A stretch of 46,697 bases of DNA from Sphingomonadaceae bacterium (GCA_947455865.1 CANGQZ010000003.1:1-46697), one strand, 5' to 3'; shown: positions 1 through 8,392, numbered from the stretch's first letter. Translations and numbers: made by a program. Notes: a model not told the origin generated them from the sequence alone.

Positions 1-66
1 GGCCCCTCCGGGCCGCCACTTGCGCGTATTTATTCGGTCGCCAGCTTCCGGTCAAATTCCCGGAAG
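1..66 (-). terminator. Possible 3' hairpins behind the cold-shock gene
   Basis: Two inverted repeats lie downstream of the minus-strand cold-shock gene. One pairs CTTCCGG (45-51) with CCGGAAG (60-66) around an 8-nt loop. The other pairs GGCCC (1-5) with GGGCC (10-14) at the window edge. Neither has a clear U-run on the minus strand, so they may be mRNA 3' hairpins rather than proven intrinsic terminators. Confidence 0.3.
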
Positions 67-80
67 CGGTGCGGACGGGA

Positions 81-821
81 TCAACCCTGACGCGGCACCA
101 GGTTGACCGCCGAGTACTTGCCTCGTCGATCGACCTCGATATCGAACTCGAGCCGGTCCCCCTCGTTGAGGCTGCGCATGCCCGAACGCTCAACCGCGCT
201 GATGTGCACAAACGCGTCCGGCTGGCCATCATCGCGTGTGATGAAGCCGAAGCCTTTCATCGCGTTGAAGAACTTGACCGTCCCGGTTGCCTTTTCGCCG
301 GTCAACTGGCGCTGCGGCGCGGCTTCGCGCTTTTCCACCGCAATCACGTCGCCGACTACCACGAGGTCGCTCGCCGAAACCTTGCCGCCACGATCGACCA
401 GGGTGAACTCCAGGCCCTGACCTTCGGCCAGACCTTCAAGGCCAGCACGTTCAACCGCGCTGATATGGACGAATACGTCCTCACCGCCGTCTTCACGCTG
501 AATAAAGCCGAAACCCTTCTGAACGTTGAAGAACTTGACCGTGCCTTTGCTCTGACCAACCACTTGGGCGGGCATTCCGCCGCCGCCGGCACCGCCGCGC
601 GGGCCGCCGAAGCCGCCACCGCCGCCGGGGCCGCCAGGCCGCGCACCGCCGCCGAAGCCGCCACGATCACCGCCGCCGTAACCGCCCCGGCCACCGCCAC
701 CGCGATCGCCGCCGCCGAAACCACCACGATCCCCACCGCCGTAGAAAGGATCGAAACTTTCTTCGCCGAAACCGTCCCGCTTGTCGCGACCGCGCCCGCG
801 ACGTCCTCTATCGAAACCCAT
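81..821 (-). CDS. Glycine-rich protein with two cold-shock domains
   Basis: A 246-residue RNA/single-stranded-DNA binding protein, probably cytoplasmic. Residues 1-85 form a basic, Gly/Arg-rich low-complexity arm with repeated GGDRGG and GGFGGG units. Residues about 91-158 and 177-244 are two cold-shock domains, each starting GTVKFFN, with RNP1 KGFGFI and RNP2 FVHIS. Two-domain cold-shock proteins are common in Alphaproteobacteria; the long RGG-like arm is less usual and resembles arms of RNA chaperones. The ATG at 819-821 is chosen because GAAGG lies about 10 nt upstream and coding character stops there, although the frame stays open far upstream. The neighbour terC is divergent. A role in RNA folding or cold and stress adaptation is inferred from the family. 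Confidence 0.9.
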   Translation of the reverse strand: MGFDRGRRGRGRDKRDGFGEESFDPFYGGGDRGGFGGGDRGGGGRGGYGGGDRGGFGGGARPGGPGGGGGFGGPRGGAGGGGMPAQVVGQSKGTVKFFNVQKGFGFIQREDGGEDVFVHISAVERAGLEGLAEGQGLEFTLVDRGGKVSASDLVVVGDVIAVEKREAAPQRQLTGEKATGTVKFFNAMKGFGFITRDDGQPDAFVHISAVERSGMRSLNEGDRLEFDIEVDRRGKYSAVNLVPRQG

Positions 822-1095
822 AAACCCGAACTTACCTTCGCTTCGCCCCCAGCCTGAAAGCCCGGTCGGCGTGGACGAAACCCGCCGGGCAACAGGGCAT
901 ACGGCCCCACCATTGCGCGGCCATCTCCTCTGCATTTTGGGGCATAAACCAATTCTTTCGCCAGCGCGAATGGAATCCGATAGTCGGCCTGCTCTCTGCG
1001 CCATTCCCGCCAAGGCGTAGCATTTTTGCACCGATCGGCGCAGTCGGCCCGCGTGGCAGCTTGCCTCGGCCGGCGCCGCTTGGCACAAGCCGGGC
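822..1095. other. Divergent intergenic region, csp / terC
   Basis: These 274 bases hold the upstream regions of the minus-strand cold-shock gene and the plus-strand terC gene. Open frames here are continuations without a credible protein. No riboswitch or convincing promoter pair was recognised. A long cold-shock 5' leader is possible, since such leaders are common in this family, but it is not demonstrated. Confidence 0.5.
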
Positions 1096-1902
1096 ATGGA
1101 CTTTCTGGCACTCCTGACCGATCCGGCCGCTTGGGCCGCCCTCCTCACCCTGATCACGCTCGAGGTGGTGCTCGGCATCGACAACCTCGTGTTCATCGCG
1201 ATCCTCTCCAACAAGCTCCCACCGGAACTCCAGCAGAAAGCCCGGCGAATCGGCCTTGCGCTGGCGTTGATCATGCGCATCGCGCTGCTCATGCTGATCG
1301 GCTGGCTGGTCACCTTGCAGGCGCCGCTGATCGATCTCGGCCTTTCCGGCACGCCGGGGCCGCATGGCGAGCCGACGTTCGAAACTGCGTTCTCCGGGCG
1401 TGATCTGATCCTCATTGCTGGGGGCCTGTTCCTGCTGTGGAAGGCCACGAAGGAAATTCATCACACCCTCGACGGAGGCGAAGAAAGCGGCGAGCTGCTC
1501 GATCCCCACAAGGGTCCGGGCGGCGCCGCCGCGATGAGCTTCGCAGCAGCCATCGCCCAGATCATCGCTCTCGACATCGTCTTTTCGGTCGATTCGATTC
1601 TCACCGCCGTCGGGATGACCGACGAGATCCCGATCATGATTGCCGCAGTGGTGATCACTGTCGGGATCATGCTGGTGGCGGCCGATCCGCTCGCCCGGTT
1701 CATCGAGCATAACCCTTCGCTGGTGATGCTGGCGCTGGCGTTCCTCGTGATGATCGGGCTGGTGCTGATCGCGGACGGTTTCGGGGTCCATATCCCCAAG
1801 GGTTATGTCTACGCGGCAATGGGCTTCTCGGCGCTGGTCGAGACGCTCAACATCATGGGCCGCAACCGCCGCAAGCGGCGGGCGCAGCCATCGCGGGGGT
1901 GA
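1096..1902 (+). CDS. TerC family integral membrane protein
   Basis: A 268-residue polytopic inner-membrane protein of the TerC/Alx/YgdQ group, which includes proteins linked to manganese or other metal-ion export and to tellurite resistance. The family signature near residues 20-37 is visible as [16 protein letters not shown], with the conserved acidic residues. A second acidic membrane segment reads [11 protein letters not shown] around residue 158. About seven hydrophobic stretches are separated by short loops, with one longer soluble loop near residues 90-145. Size and architecture fit the short TerC form without CBS domains. The ATG has only a weak ribosome site. The next gene starts directly after the TGA, so they are probably co-transcribed. 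The transported ion cannot be told from sequence. Confidence 0.88.
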   Translation: MDFLALLTDPAAWAALLTLITLEVVLGIDNLVFIAILSNKLPPELQQKARRIGLALALIMRIALLMLIGWLVTLQAPLIDLGLSGTPGPHGEPTFETAFSGRDLILIAGGLFLLWKATKEIHHTLDGGEESGELLDPHKGPGGAAAMSFAAAIAQIIALDIVFSVDSILTAVGMTDEIPIMIAAVVITVGIMLVAADPLARFIEHNPSLVMLALAFLVMIGLVLIADGFGVHIPKGYVYAAMGFSALVETLNIMGRNRRKRRAQPSRG

Positions 1903-2346
1903 ATGCAAATGTTTCGTCAGCTTGCCGAAGGTATCTACGCCAGCCCCCAGATCGGCGTTGCCGAAATCGCCGAGGCCAAGCGGCTCGGCGTGCGCCTGAT
2001 CATCAACAACCGCCCGGACGAGGAAGCCCCGCCGCCCGAGCAGACCCCCGGCGACGAGATCGCGGCGGCGGCCGCTGCGGCCGGCATCGCCTATTGCGCC
2101 ATCCCGGTCACCCATGCTGGCTTCAGCGAACCCCAAGTTACGGCGATGGCGGAAGCGTTGGCCGGGGCCGAAGGGCCGGTGCTGGCCTATTGCCGCTCGG
2201 GCACCCGCTCGACCCTGCTCTGGGCGCTGGCTCAGGCGAGCAAGGGCGCGGCGCCAGAGGCCCTCGCCAACGCCGCTGCCGGCGCCGGCTACGATCTCAG
2301 CCCGATTCGCCCCTTGCTCGAGATGCTCGCGACCCGTCAGGCGTGA
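1903..2346 (+). CDS. Rhodanese-like / DUF442 phosphatase-type protein (TIGR01244 group)
   Basis: A 147-residue cytoplasmic protein of the DUF442 fold (dual-specificity phosphatase/rhodanese-like), known as the TIGR01244 sulfur transferase family or, when fused to a metallo-hydrolase, the Blh domain. The active loop is CRSGTR starting at Cys97, which fits the rhodanese CxxGxR pattern. LIINNRPDEE near residue 32 is the conserved N-terminal motif. In fused homologues the domain handles sulfide or persulfide; here it stands alone, so thiol-sulfur transfer is inferred. The start ATG touches the terC stop. The next gene overlaps its end by 4 bp (GTGA), a sign of translational coupling with the following membrane proteins. 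Confidence 0.82.
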   Translation: MQMFRQLAEGIYASPQIGVAEIAEAKRLGVRLIINNRPDEEAPPPEQTPGDEIAAAAAAAGIAYCAIPVTHAGFSEPQVTAMAEALAGAEGPVLAYCRSGTRSTLLWALAQASKGAAPEALANAAAGAGYDLSPIRPLLEMLATRQA

Positions 2347-2771
2347 CGCTACCCAAGGTCCTGGCGGATAATCTGCCGCTGGTCCTGATGCTGGCCGGCT
2401 CGCTGGTGACGATCCCGCTGCTCGCCGGACTTACCCGCTGGCTCGGCCTAGGTGGAGATGTGCGGCTGCGCAGCGAGACCGAGGCGCGCGATCTGGCAGC
2501 TGCGGCAGTTTGCGGGTTCGTCGCAGTCGATATCGCGCTTGATCGCGGCGGGATCGGCGCGCTGCTTCGCGATGAACAGGGCCGCGTGCTGCTGCTGCGC
2601 CGCCACGGCGTTCACTTCATCGCGCGGATGCTCACCGATCACACCGCCATCAGGCTCGACCGGCACTTGCTGGTGATCGCCGCGAACGAGCCGTTCCTTG
2701 ACCCGCTGGCGCTCGATCTCGGACCCGCTGCGCAAGTCTGGGCCGGCAGCCTGCGCAACATGGGGGTCTGA
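2343..2771 (+). CDS. Conserved one-helix membrane protein of unknown function
   Basis: A 142-residue protein with a GTG start inside the GTGA overlap with the preceding stop; this is the only start compatible with the tight operon. Residues about 8-32 form one hydrophobic helix (NLPLVLMLAGSLVTIPLLAGL). The remainder is a soluble alpha/beta-looking domain (GFVAVDIALDRGGIGALLRDEQGRVLLLRRHGVHFIARML) without recognised catalytic motifs. Some segments faintly recall PH-like or nucleotide-binding folds, but no assignment is justified. Its place between a rhodanese-like protein and a sterol-desaturase-type hydroxylase suggests an accessory role in the same lipid or redox process. Confidence 0.75.
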   Translation: MTLPKVLADNLPLVLMLAGSLVTIPLLAGLTRWLGLGGDVRLRSETEARDLAAAAVCGFVAVDIALDRGGIGALLRDEQGRVLLLRRHGVHFIARMLTDHTAIRLDRHLLVIAANEPFLDPLALDLGPAAQVWAGSLRNMGV

Positions 2772-2774
2772 GCG

Positions 2775-3674
2775 GTGGAACCGTTCGATCCGCTGCCGTT
2801 TGCGGTCCCGGCGTTCGTCGTGCTGATCGTGGCCGAAATGTTCTGGGCCCGCCGCCGCGAGCCCACCGCTTATGAACCGCAAGACACGCTGGTATCTCTG
2901 GCGCTCGGCACCGGCAGCGTGGTCGCCTCGCTGCTGTCAGCCGGGCTGGTCTATGCGCTGGCGCTGTGGCTCTATCAATTCCGGCTGGTCACGCTCGGGT
3001 GGGCATGGTGGGTCTGGCCGCTGTGCTTCGTGCTCGACGATTTCGGCTACTACTGGCAGCACCGCACCGGCCACCGCGTCCGCTGGTTCTGGGCAAGCCA
3101 CGTCAATCACCACTCCAGCCAGCACTACAACCTCTCCACCGCGCTGCGCCAGACCTGGACGGGGTTCATCGCTCTGTCATTCGTCTTCCGGGTGCCGCTC
3201 GCGCTGCTGGGGTTCCATCCGGCGATGATCGTCACCTGCGGCGCGATCAACCTCATCTACCAGTTCTGGATTCACACCGCCGCGGTCCGCCGCCTGCCCG
3301 CTCCGATCGAGGCGGTGTTCAACACCCCGTCGCATCACCGCGTCCACCACGCGATCAACCCGCTTTACCTCGATCGCAATTATGCCGGAGTGCTGATCGT
3401 GTGGGACCGGATGTTCGGCACCTTCCAGCCCGAGCTGCCGGACCTGCGCATCCATTACGGCATCGTCCACCAGCTTGGCAGCTTCAACGTCATCTGGGCG
3501 GCGTTCCACGAATACGCCGCGATCGCCGCCGATGTCTGGCGCGCTCCGCTGCGTCACAAGCTTGCCTATCTCTGGCGCGAGCCCGGCTGGAGCCACGACG
3601 GCAGCCGCGATACCACCGCCACCTTGCGCGCCCGCTGGGCCGGGCAGCAGGCCGCCGCGCCGCCCGGCGACTGA
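2775..3674 (+). CDS. Sterol desaturase / fatty acid hydroxylase family protein
   Basis: A 299-residue integral membrane di-iron oxygenase of the fatty acid hydroxylase superfamily. The histidine boxes that bind the iron pair are present: HRTGH at 96-100, HVNHH at 109-113, and HHRVHH near residue 181. Hydrophobic helices lie at about 10-25, 45-68, 75-90 and around 130-165. Members hydroxylate or desaturate sterols, carotenoids, sphingolipids or alkylglycerol lipids. In a sphingolipid- and carotenoid-making sphingomonad both substrates are plausible, but the sequence does not decide. The start is GTG three bases after the previous stop, so the gene ends a three-gene operon. Confidence 0.88.
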   Translation: MEPFDPLPFAVPAFVVLIVAEMFWARRREPTAYEPQDTLVSLALGTGSVVASLLSAGLVYALALWLYQFRLVTLGWAWWVWPLCFVLDDFGYYWQHRTGHRVRWFWASHVNHHSSQHYNLSTALRQTWTGFIALSFVFRVPLALLGFHPAMIVTCGAINLIYQFWIHTAAVRRLPAPIEAVFNTPSHHRVHHAINPLYLDRNYAGVLIVWDRMFGTFQPELPDLRIHYGIVHQLGSFNVIWAAFHEYAAIAADVWRAPLRHKLAYLWREPGWSHDGSRDTTATLRARWAGQQAAAPPGD

Positions 3675-3745
3675 GCCGGGCCGTCTTGCTGCTGTCACCT
3701 TGCGGTCCGAAAGCTGGCACGAAGCCCCACGCAAAGCTGCCAGAA

Positions 3746-6256
3746 ATGACCGTACAACGCCCGCAACGCCCACGCCAGCGCCAGGCCATGGCCGCCCTAG
3801 CCGCTGCGCTTGCGCAGCATCGCAGCGGCAACCTCACGGCTGCCCTGGCCGGCTATGACCGCGCCCTGCGCGAAGATCCGCAATTGGCTGAAGCCCACAA
3901 CAACTGCGGCATCGTCCTGACCCAGCTCGGCCGCCCCGAAGCCGCACTGGAATGCTTCAGTAAGGCCATCGCCGTCCCCAACCCGCCTTCCGCCTCAGTC
4001 CAAGCAGATGCCTGGGCCAACCGCGGAATCGCGCTCGGCAATCTGGGCCGCTTTGCCGAGGCAGTGGCCGCCTTCGAAAGTGCGCTGGCAATCGCGCCGA
4101 ACCATGCCTTTGCGCGCAATGGCCGCGCCGCTGCCGGTGCCGCACTGGCCGAGCAGACAGCCGAAACGGCCCCAAAACCTGATGTGGCCGCGGGCCTGAC
4201 CGCAGCGGCTGCGGGCGATTTCGCTGCCGCCCTCGCTGCCTTCGACCGGGCCATAGCCGCCAATCCGGCCAACGCCGCAGCCATTGCCAATCGCGGCGCC
4301 GCGCTTGCTGATCTCGGCCGCACGGCAGAGGCCCTCGCCGCGTACTCCCGTGCGCTCGAACTCACTCCGCATGGCTCGCCTGAGCACGCCATTGCCCAGG
4401 CCGGCGCCGGCCGCGCCCTTGTCGCCCTGTCCCGCCCGGCCGAGGCTATTCCCGCGCTCGAGGCCGTGCGCGCTGCCGGCCGCGCCGATTCGGCTCTGCT
4501 CCATGCGCTGGGCGGGGCGCTGGAGGCAGAGCACCGTTATGCCGAGGCGAGCGCCGCTTATGCCGAAGCGCTGGTGCTCGATCCAGCCCTCGCCGCCGCC
4601 CACTATGGCCGGGCCAATGCGCTGCGGGCGATGGGCGATCCGGCCGCCGCGCTCGCCGCGATTGATCGCGCGCTGGCGCTGGAGCCAGCGACGGGCCGCT
4701 CACACAATCTGCGCGGCATCGTCCTCAAACAGCTGGGTTATCGCGAAGAAGCGCTCGCCGCCTTCGATCGCACCATCGCACTGACCCCTGCCGACACCAA
4801 CGCCCACTGCAACCGCAGCGAACTGCTTCGCGAGCTGGACCGGCTGGATGAGGCCCATGCGGCGATGGCCACCGCCGCCGCCAGTGCCGACGCGCCGCCC
4901 CATGCCGCCGGCCAGCTGCTCCATCTGGCGATGCACTTGTCGGACTGGCGCGATCACGCCGCGCAAGTGGCCAGCCTCGCCGCGGCGGTCACCGCCGGAA
5001 CGTCAGGCCCGCTGCCGTTCCCGCTGCTCGCATTGCTCGATGATCCGGCGGTCCACCGCGCCGCCGCCGCCAGCCAGCTCGCCCGGCTCCATCCCGAACC
5101 GGTGCCGCCGCTCCCGCCCAATCCACCGGGCAAGCGGCTGCGGATCGGCTATTTTTCGGCCGATCTCTTCGCCCACGCGACGATGTTCCTGCTCGCCGAT
5201 GTGCTCGAGGCGCATGACCGCGAGCAGTTCGAGATCGTCCTGTTTTCGTATGGGCCGCCCACCGACGATCCATGGCACTGCCGGGCAAAGGCCGCTGCCG
5301 ACCGTTTCATCAACGTGCGCGAGATGTCCGATCAGGCGGTGGCGCAGCTCGCACGCACGCTGCAAATCGATATCGCGGTCGATCTCAAGGGACTGACTGG
5401 TGATGCCCGCCAAGGGATCTTCGCCGCCCGTGCCGCTCCGCTGCAAGTCAACTGGCTTGGCTATCCCGGCACGATGCCCACGCCTTTCATCGATTATCTA
5501 GTGGCCGACCCCCACCTGATCCCGCCGGCGGAGCGGGCGCATTTTGCTGAGGCGGTGATTACGCTCCCCGATACCTATCAGCCCAATTGCCGGATCGGTC
5601 CGGAACCGGCAACGCTCCCGTCGCGCAATGAACATGGCCTTCCCGAAACCGGGTTCGTGTTCTGCTGCTTCAATCAGAACTACAAGATCCTGCCCCCGCT
5701 GTTCGGGTGCTGGATGCGCATGCTCGCCGCAGTGCCCGGCAGCGTGCTGTGGCTCTGGGTGCAACAGGAAACCGCGCGGACCAACTTGCAGCGCGAGGCG
5801 GCGGCGCTGGGCATCGATCCCGCGCGGCTGGTCTTCGCCGCGCTCGCCCCGCGCGAGGAACACCTCGCCCGGCTGCACTGCGCTGACTTGTTCCTCGATA
5901 CCGCGCCGTACGGCGCCCACACCAGCGCCAGCGATGCGCTGCGCGCGGGGGTGCCGCTGCTGACCTGCCCCGGCCGCTCGTTCGCCAGCCGGGTTGGGGC
6001 CAGTCTGCTGCACGCTGCCGGTCTGCCCGAACTGGTGGCAATAGATATGGCGGAATACGAACGGCTGGCGATTGCGCTGGCGGTCGATCCCGCCACGCTT
6101 ACCAGCTTGCGCGCCCGGCTGGCGCATCGCGCCGAAGCGCCGCTGTTCGCGCCTGATCGGTTCGCGCGAAATCTTGAGGCGGCCTGGCGCGCTATCGATG
6201 CCCGGGCGCGGTCCGGCCTTGCCCCGGCCGATATCGTCATCCCGCTCCACCCCTGA
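3746..6256 (+). CDS. TPR protein with GT41 (SPINDLY/OGT-like) glycosyltransferase domain
   Basis: An 836-residue soluble protein. Residues about 10-430 are tandem TPR repeats, typified by NRGAALADLGRTAEALAAY. Residues about 460-825 form the O-linked N-acetylglucosamine transferase / SPINDLY catalytic region. Its markers are RIGYFSADLFAHA (about 464), QVNWLGYPGT (about 567), FNQNYKILP (about 642) and APYGAHTSASDALRAGVP followed by the GRSFASRV nucleotide-sugar site (about 720-745). GT41 enzymes transfer a sugar from a UDP- or GDP-sugar to Ser/Thr of proteins; the TPR superhelix usually selects the substrate. The frame is open back to 2966, but that part overlaps the hydroxylase gene and lacks TPR character. 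ATG 3746 is taken as the start; ATG 3788 is an alternative, and neither has a strong ribosome site. Confidence 0.88.
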   Translation: MTVQRPQRPRQRQAMAALAAALAQHRSGNLTAALAGYDRALREDPQLAEAHNNCGIVLTQLGRPEAALECFSKAIAVPNPPSASVQADAWANRGIALGNLGRFAEAVAAFESALAIAPNHAFARNGRAAAGAALAEQTAETAPKPDVAAGLTAAAAGDFAAALAAFDRAIAANPANAAAIANRGAALADLGRTAEALAAYSRALELTPHGSPEHAIAQAGAGRALVALSRPAEAIPALEAVRAAGRADSALLHALGGALEAEHRYAEASAAYAEALVLDPALAAAHYGRANALRAMGDPAAALAAIDRALALEPATGRSHNLRGIVLKQLGYREEALAAFDRTIALTPADTNAHCNRSELLRELDRLDEAHAAMATAAASADAPPHAAGQLLHLAMHLSDWRDHAAQVASLAAAVTAGTSGPLPFPLLALLDDPAVHRAAAASQLARLHPEPVPPLPPNPPGKRLRIGYFSADLFAHATMFLLADVLEAHDREQFEIVLFSYGPPTDDPWHCRAKAAADRFINVREMSDQAVAQLARTLQIDIAVDLKGLTGDARQGIFAARAAPLQVNWLGYPGTMPTPFIDYLVADPHLIPPAERAHFAEAVITLPDTYQPNCRIGPEPATLPSRNEHGLPETGFVFCCFNQNYKILPPLFGCWMRMLAAVPGSVLWLWVQQETARTNLQREAAALGIDPARLVFAALAPREEHLARLHCADLFLDTAPYGAHTSASDALRAGVPLLTCPGRSFASRVGASLLHAAGLPELVAIDMAEYERLAIALAVDPATLTSLRARLAHRAEAPLFAPDRFARNLEAAWRAIDARARSGLAPADIVIPLHP

Positions 6257-6298
6257 TCTGCCCCCGGCCCTGATCTGCGGCCGAGAAGGCACAAAAAA

Positions 6299-6327
6299 GG
6301 GGCCGGAGCGGCTGGCTCCGGCCCTTT
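6299..6327 (-). terminator. Strong intrinsic terminator, glnK-amt (probably bidirectional)
   Basis: GGGCCGGAGC (6300-6309) pairs perfectly with GCTCCGGCCC (6315-6324) around a 5-nt loop. On the minus strand the stem is followed by a run of six T (plus-strand AAAAAA at 6293-6298), a classic terminator for the amt transcript. On the plus strand TTTAAA follows, so it may also end the TPR/GT41 transcript. Confidence 0.85.
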
Positions 6328-6414
6328 AAAGGTTGCGTTCGCAGGAGGAACGTCGGCTGGCGGAACCGGAGGGGAGGAGAGGAGGAACCCCCGATCCCGC
6401 CAATCTGGTAAGAC

Positions 6415-7944
6415 TTAGTAGTTGTAGGCGCGTTCGCCGTGTTCGGAGATATCGAGCCCTTCACGCTCGGATTCCTCGCTCGGACGAAGGCCGAAGATCT
6501 TGTCGACGATGAAGAACAGGATCGCCGAGACAACGCCGGACCAAACCAGCGTGATCGCGACAGCCTCGATCTGGACCATCAACTGCGTCATGATGCTGTA
6601 GTCGGCCGGCGCAACCGCAACCGCCGGGAACTTCGTGTAATCGAAGTAGCCCTGACCGCCCAGCTTAGGATCGGCGACAACTGCAGTACCCAGCGCCCCG
6701 GTGATCCCGCCAACGCAGTGGATTCCGAAAACGTCGAGAGTATCGTCGTACTTGAACGCATTCTTGACCGTGCTGACGAACACGAAGCAGATCGGCGAAA
6801 CGATCAGGCCCAGCACGATCGAGGTCATCGGCGCGGCATAGCCCGAAGCCGGGGTGATCGCGACCAGACCGGCCACGGCACCCGAGGCAGCGCCGAGCAT
6901 CGACGGCCGCTTGTGGACGATTTGTTCAACCAGCGCCCAGCTCACCGCCGCAGCGCAAGTCGCCAGCATGGTGTTTACGAAGGCAACCGCGGCAACCCCG
7001 TTCGATTCAAGGTTCGAACCGGCGTTGAAGCCAAACCAGCCCACCCACAGCAGGCTGGCGCCGATCATGGTCATGGTCAGCGAGTGCGGCGGGGTGGCTT
7101 CCTTGCCATAACCCAGACGCTTGCCGATCATCAGGCAGCCCACCAGGCCAGCAATACCGGCGTTGATATGGACGACGGTACCGCCCGCGAAGTCGAGCGC
7201 GCCCTTGCCGAACAGGAAGCCCGCATCGGACGGCGCGTCCGGCAGGAAGTCCGGACCGGCCCAGTACCACACCATGTGCGCGACCGGGAAATAGACCAGC
7301 GTCAGCCACAGGACCATGAAGATCATCAGCGGGGTGAACTTCACCCGCTCGGCGAAAGCACCGACGATCAGCGCCGGGGTGATCATCGCGAAGGTCATCT
7401 GGAAGACGAAGTAGGACAGCTCGGGGATGTAGACGTTGTTGGAGAACGTCGCCGAGTAGGTCCCGCTGGTCACGCCCATCATCAGGGCTTTGGAGAAGCC
7501 GCCGATGAACGGTGCCAGCGCGCCGGAGCCGCCGCTGGTGAAGGCCATCGAATAGCCCCAGCAGGCCCAGACAAGGCCGGCGATCGAAACGATCATGAAC
7601 ACCTGCATCAGCACGCTGAGCATGTTCTTGGTGCGCACCAGGCCACCGTAGAACAGCGCCAGGCCGGGGATGCTCATCATCAGCACCAGCACGGACGAAA
7701 CCAGCATCCAGGTGGTGTCGCCCTTGTTGACCATCGTCGCCATCTGCTCGGTGGTCGGCGCCTTGATCATTTCGGTAACCGCGGCAGCGGCGGTTTCGGT
7801 CGCGGTGGCAGCAACTTCGGCGGCGGCTTCAGTTGCCGCAGCGGTAGCTTCCTGCGCGAAAGCGGCGGTGGCGGCGAAGAGCGAGGCTCCGAGCGCGCCA
7901 ACCCCGCAACAAATCTTGCCCAACGTGGCAATCTTGCGGTTCAT
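6415..7944 (-). CDS. amt: Ammonium transporter
   Basis: A 509-residue Amt/MEP/Rh channel of the inner membrane that conducts ammonium. Residues 1-27 look like a signal peptide ending AFA, followed by an Ala/Glu/Thr-rich spacer, as in other long proteobacterial Amt proteins. About eleven membrane helices follow, with family motifs MVNKGDTTWMLVSSVLVL, GLALFYGGLVR, DFAGGTVVHINAG and the pore histidine region FGIHCVGG. The ATG at 7942-7944 is preceded by AGGAGGG at ideal spacing and excludes the earlier in-frame starts. It lies 44 bp behind glnK in the same direction, the standard glnK-amt operon in which uridylylation-controlled GlnK plugs Amt. Expression probably depends on the sigma-54 promoter ahead of glnK. 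Confidence 0.96.
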   Translation of the reverse strand: MNRKIATLGKICCGVGALGASLFAATAAFAQEATAAATEAAAEVAATATETAAAAVTEMIKAPTTEQMATMVNKGDTTWMLVSSVLVLMMSIPGLALFYGGLVRTKNMLSVLMQVFMIVSIAGLVWACWGYSMAFTSGGSGALAPFIGGFSKALMMGVTSGTYSATFSNNVYIPELSYFVFQMTFAMITPALIVGAFAERVKFTPLMIFMVLWLTLVYFPVAHMVWYWAGPDFLPDAPSDAGFLFGKGALDFAGGTVVHINAGIAGLVGCLMIGKRLGYGKEATPPHSLTMTMIGASLLWVGWFGFNAGSNLESNGVAAVAFVNTMLATCAAAVSWALVEQIVHKRPSMLGAASGAVAGLVAITPASGYAAPMTSIVLGLIVSPICFVFVSTVKNAFKYDDTLDVFGIHCVGGITGALGTAVVADPKLGGQGYFDYTKFPAVAVAPADYSIMTQLMVQIEAVAITLVWSGVVSAILFFIVDKIFGLRPSEESEREGLDISEHGERAYNY

Positions 7945-7988
7945 GGTGGGTTCCCTCCTGTCGGACGTGTCCGGGTTCATCTGGCTCA

Positions 7989-8327
7989 TCACAGCGCGGT
8001 ATCGCCGGCTTCGCCGGTGCGGATGCGAACCGCTTCGGCAAGGTCGAACACGAAGATCTTGCCGTCGCCGATCGCTTCGGTGCTGGCCACTTGCTGGATG
8101 GTCTCGATGATTTGCGGCGCCAGACTGTCGCTCGCAGCAACCTCGATCTTCACCTTGGGCAGCATGTTCGTCGAATATTCGGCGCCGCGGTAAATCTCCG
8201 TCTGGCCCTTCTGGCGTCCAAAGCCTTTGACTTCCGATACGGTCATCCCGGCGACGCCAATGGCGCCGAGGGCTTCGCGAACCTCGTCCAGCTTGAACGG
8301 CTTGATGATGGCGATGATGAACTTCAT
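7989..8327 (-). CDS. glnK: Nitrogen regulatory protein P-II
   Basis: A 112-residue trimeric PII signal protein. The T-loop carries the uridylylation site Tyr51 in GQTEIYRGAEY. The N-terminal KIIxAIIKPFKLDEV-type motif and the C-terminal ATP-site segment GDGKIFVFDLAEAVRIRTGE are intact. The ATG at 8325-8327 has AGGGGG upstream; the 22 extra codons of open frame lack family similarity. PII senses ATP/ADP and 2-oxoglutarate. Next to amt it is most likely a GlnK paralogue that blocks the ammonium channel when nitrogen is plentiful. Whether it also controls glutamine synthetase adenylylation, as GlnB does, cannot be read here. Confidence 0.96.
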   Translation of the reverse strand: MKFIIAIIKPFKLDEVREALGAIGVAGMTVSEVKGFGRQKGQTEIYRGAEYSTNMLPKVKIEVAASDSLAPQIIETIQQVASTEAIGDGKIFVFDLAEAVRIRTGEAGDTAL

Positions 8328-8377
8328 CCGTGCCCCCTGAAAGCCTACCGGTCCCGTCGCCGGCGAGGTCAGGTATC

Positions 8378-8392
8378 GCAAGCCGCGTGCCA
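8378..8392 (-). promoter_or_regulatory. Sigma-54 (RpoN) promoter of glnK-amt
   Basis: The minus strand reads TGGCACGCGGCTTGC, matching the sigma-54 consensus TGGCACG-N4-TTGC with GG and GC separated by exactly 10 nt. The predicted start of transcription is near 8366, about 40 nt ahead of the glnK ATG. This fits NtrC-dependent nitrogen-limitation control, known for glnK-amt operons. A clear NtrC enhancer pair was not seen between here and 8490. Confidence 0.8.

Noticed and set aside
2966..3745. Upstream extension of the TPR/GT41 frame.
   Set aside because: It overlaps the hydroxylase gene in another frame and shows no TPR pattern; the shorter start is preferred.
6439..8193. A 584-codon plus-strand open frame opposite amt-glnK.
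   Set aside because: Antisense shadow of two certain genes; composition is His/Arg/Asp-rich without structure.
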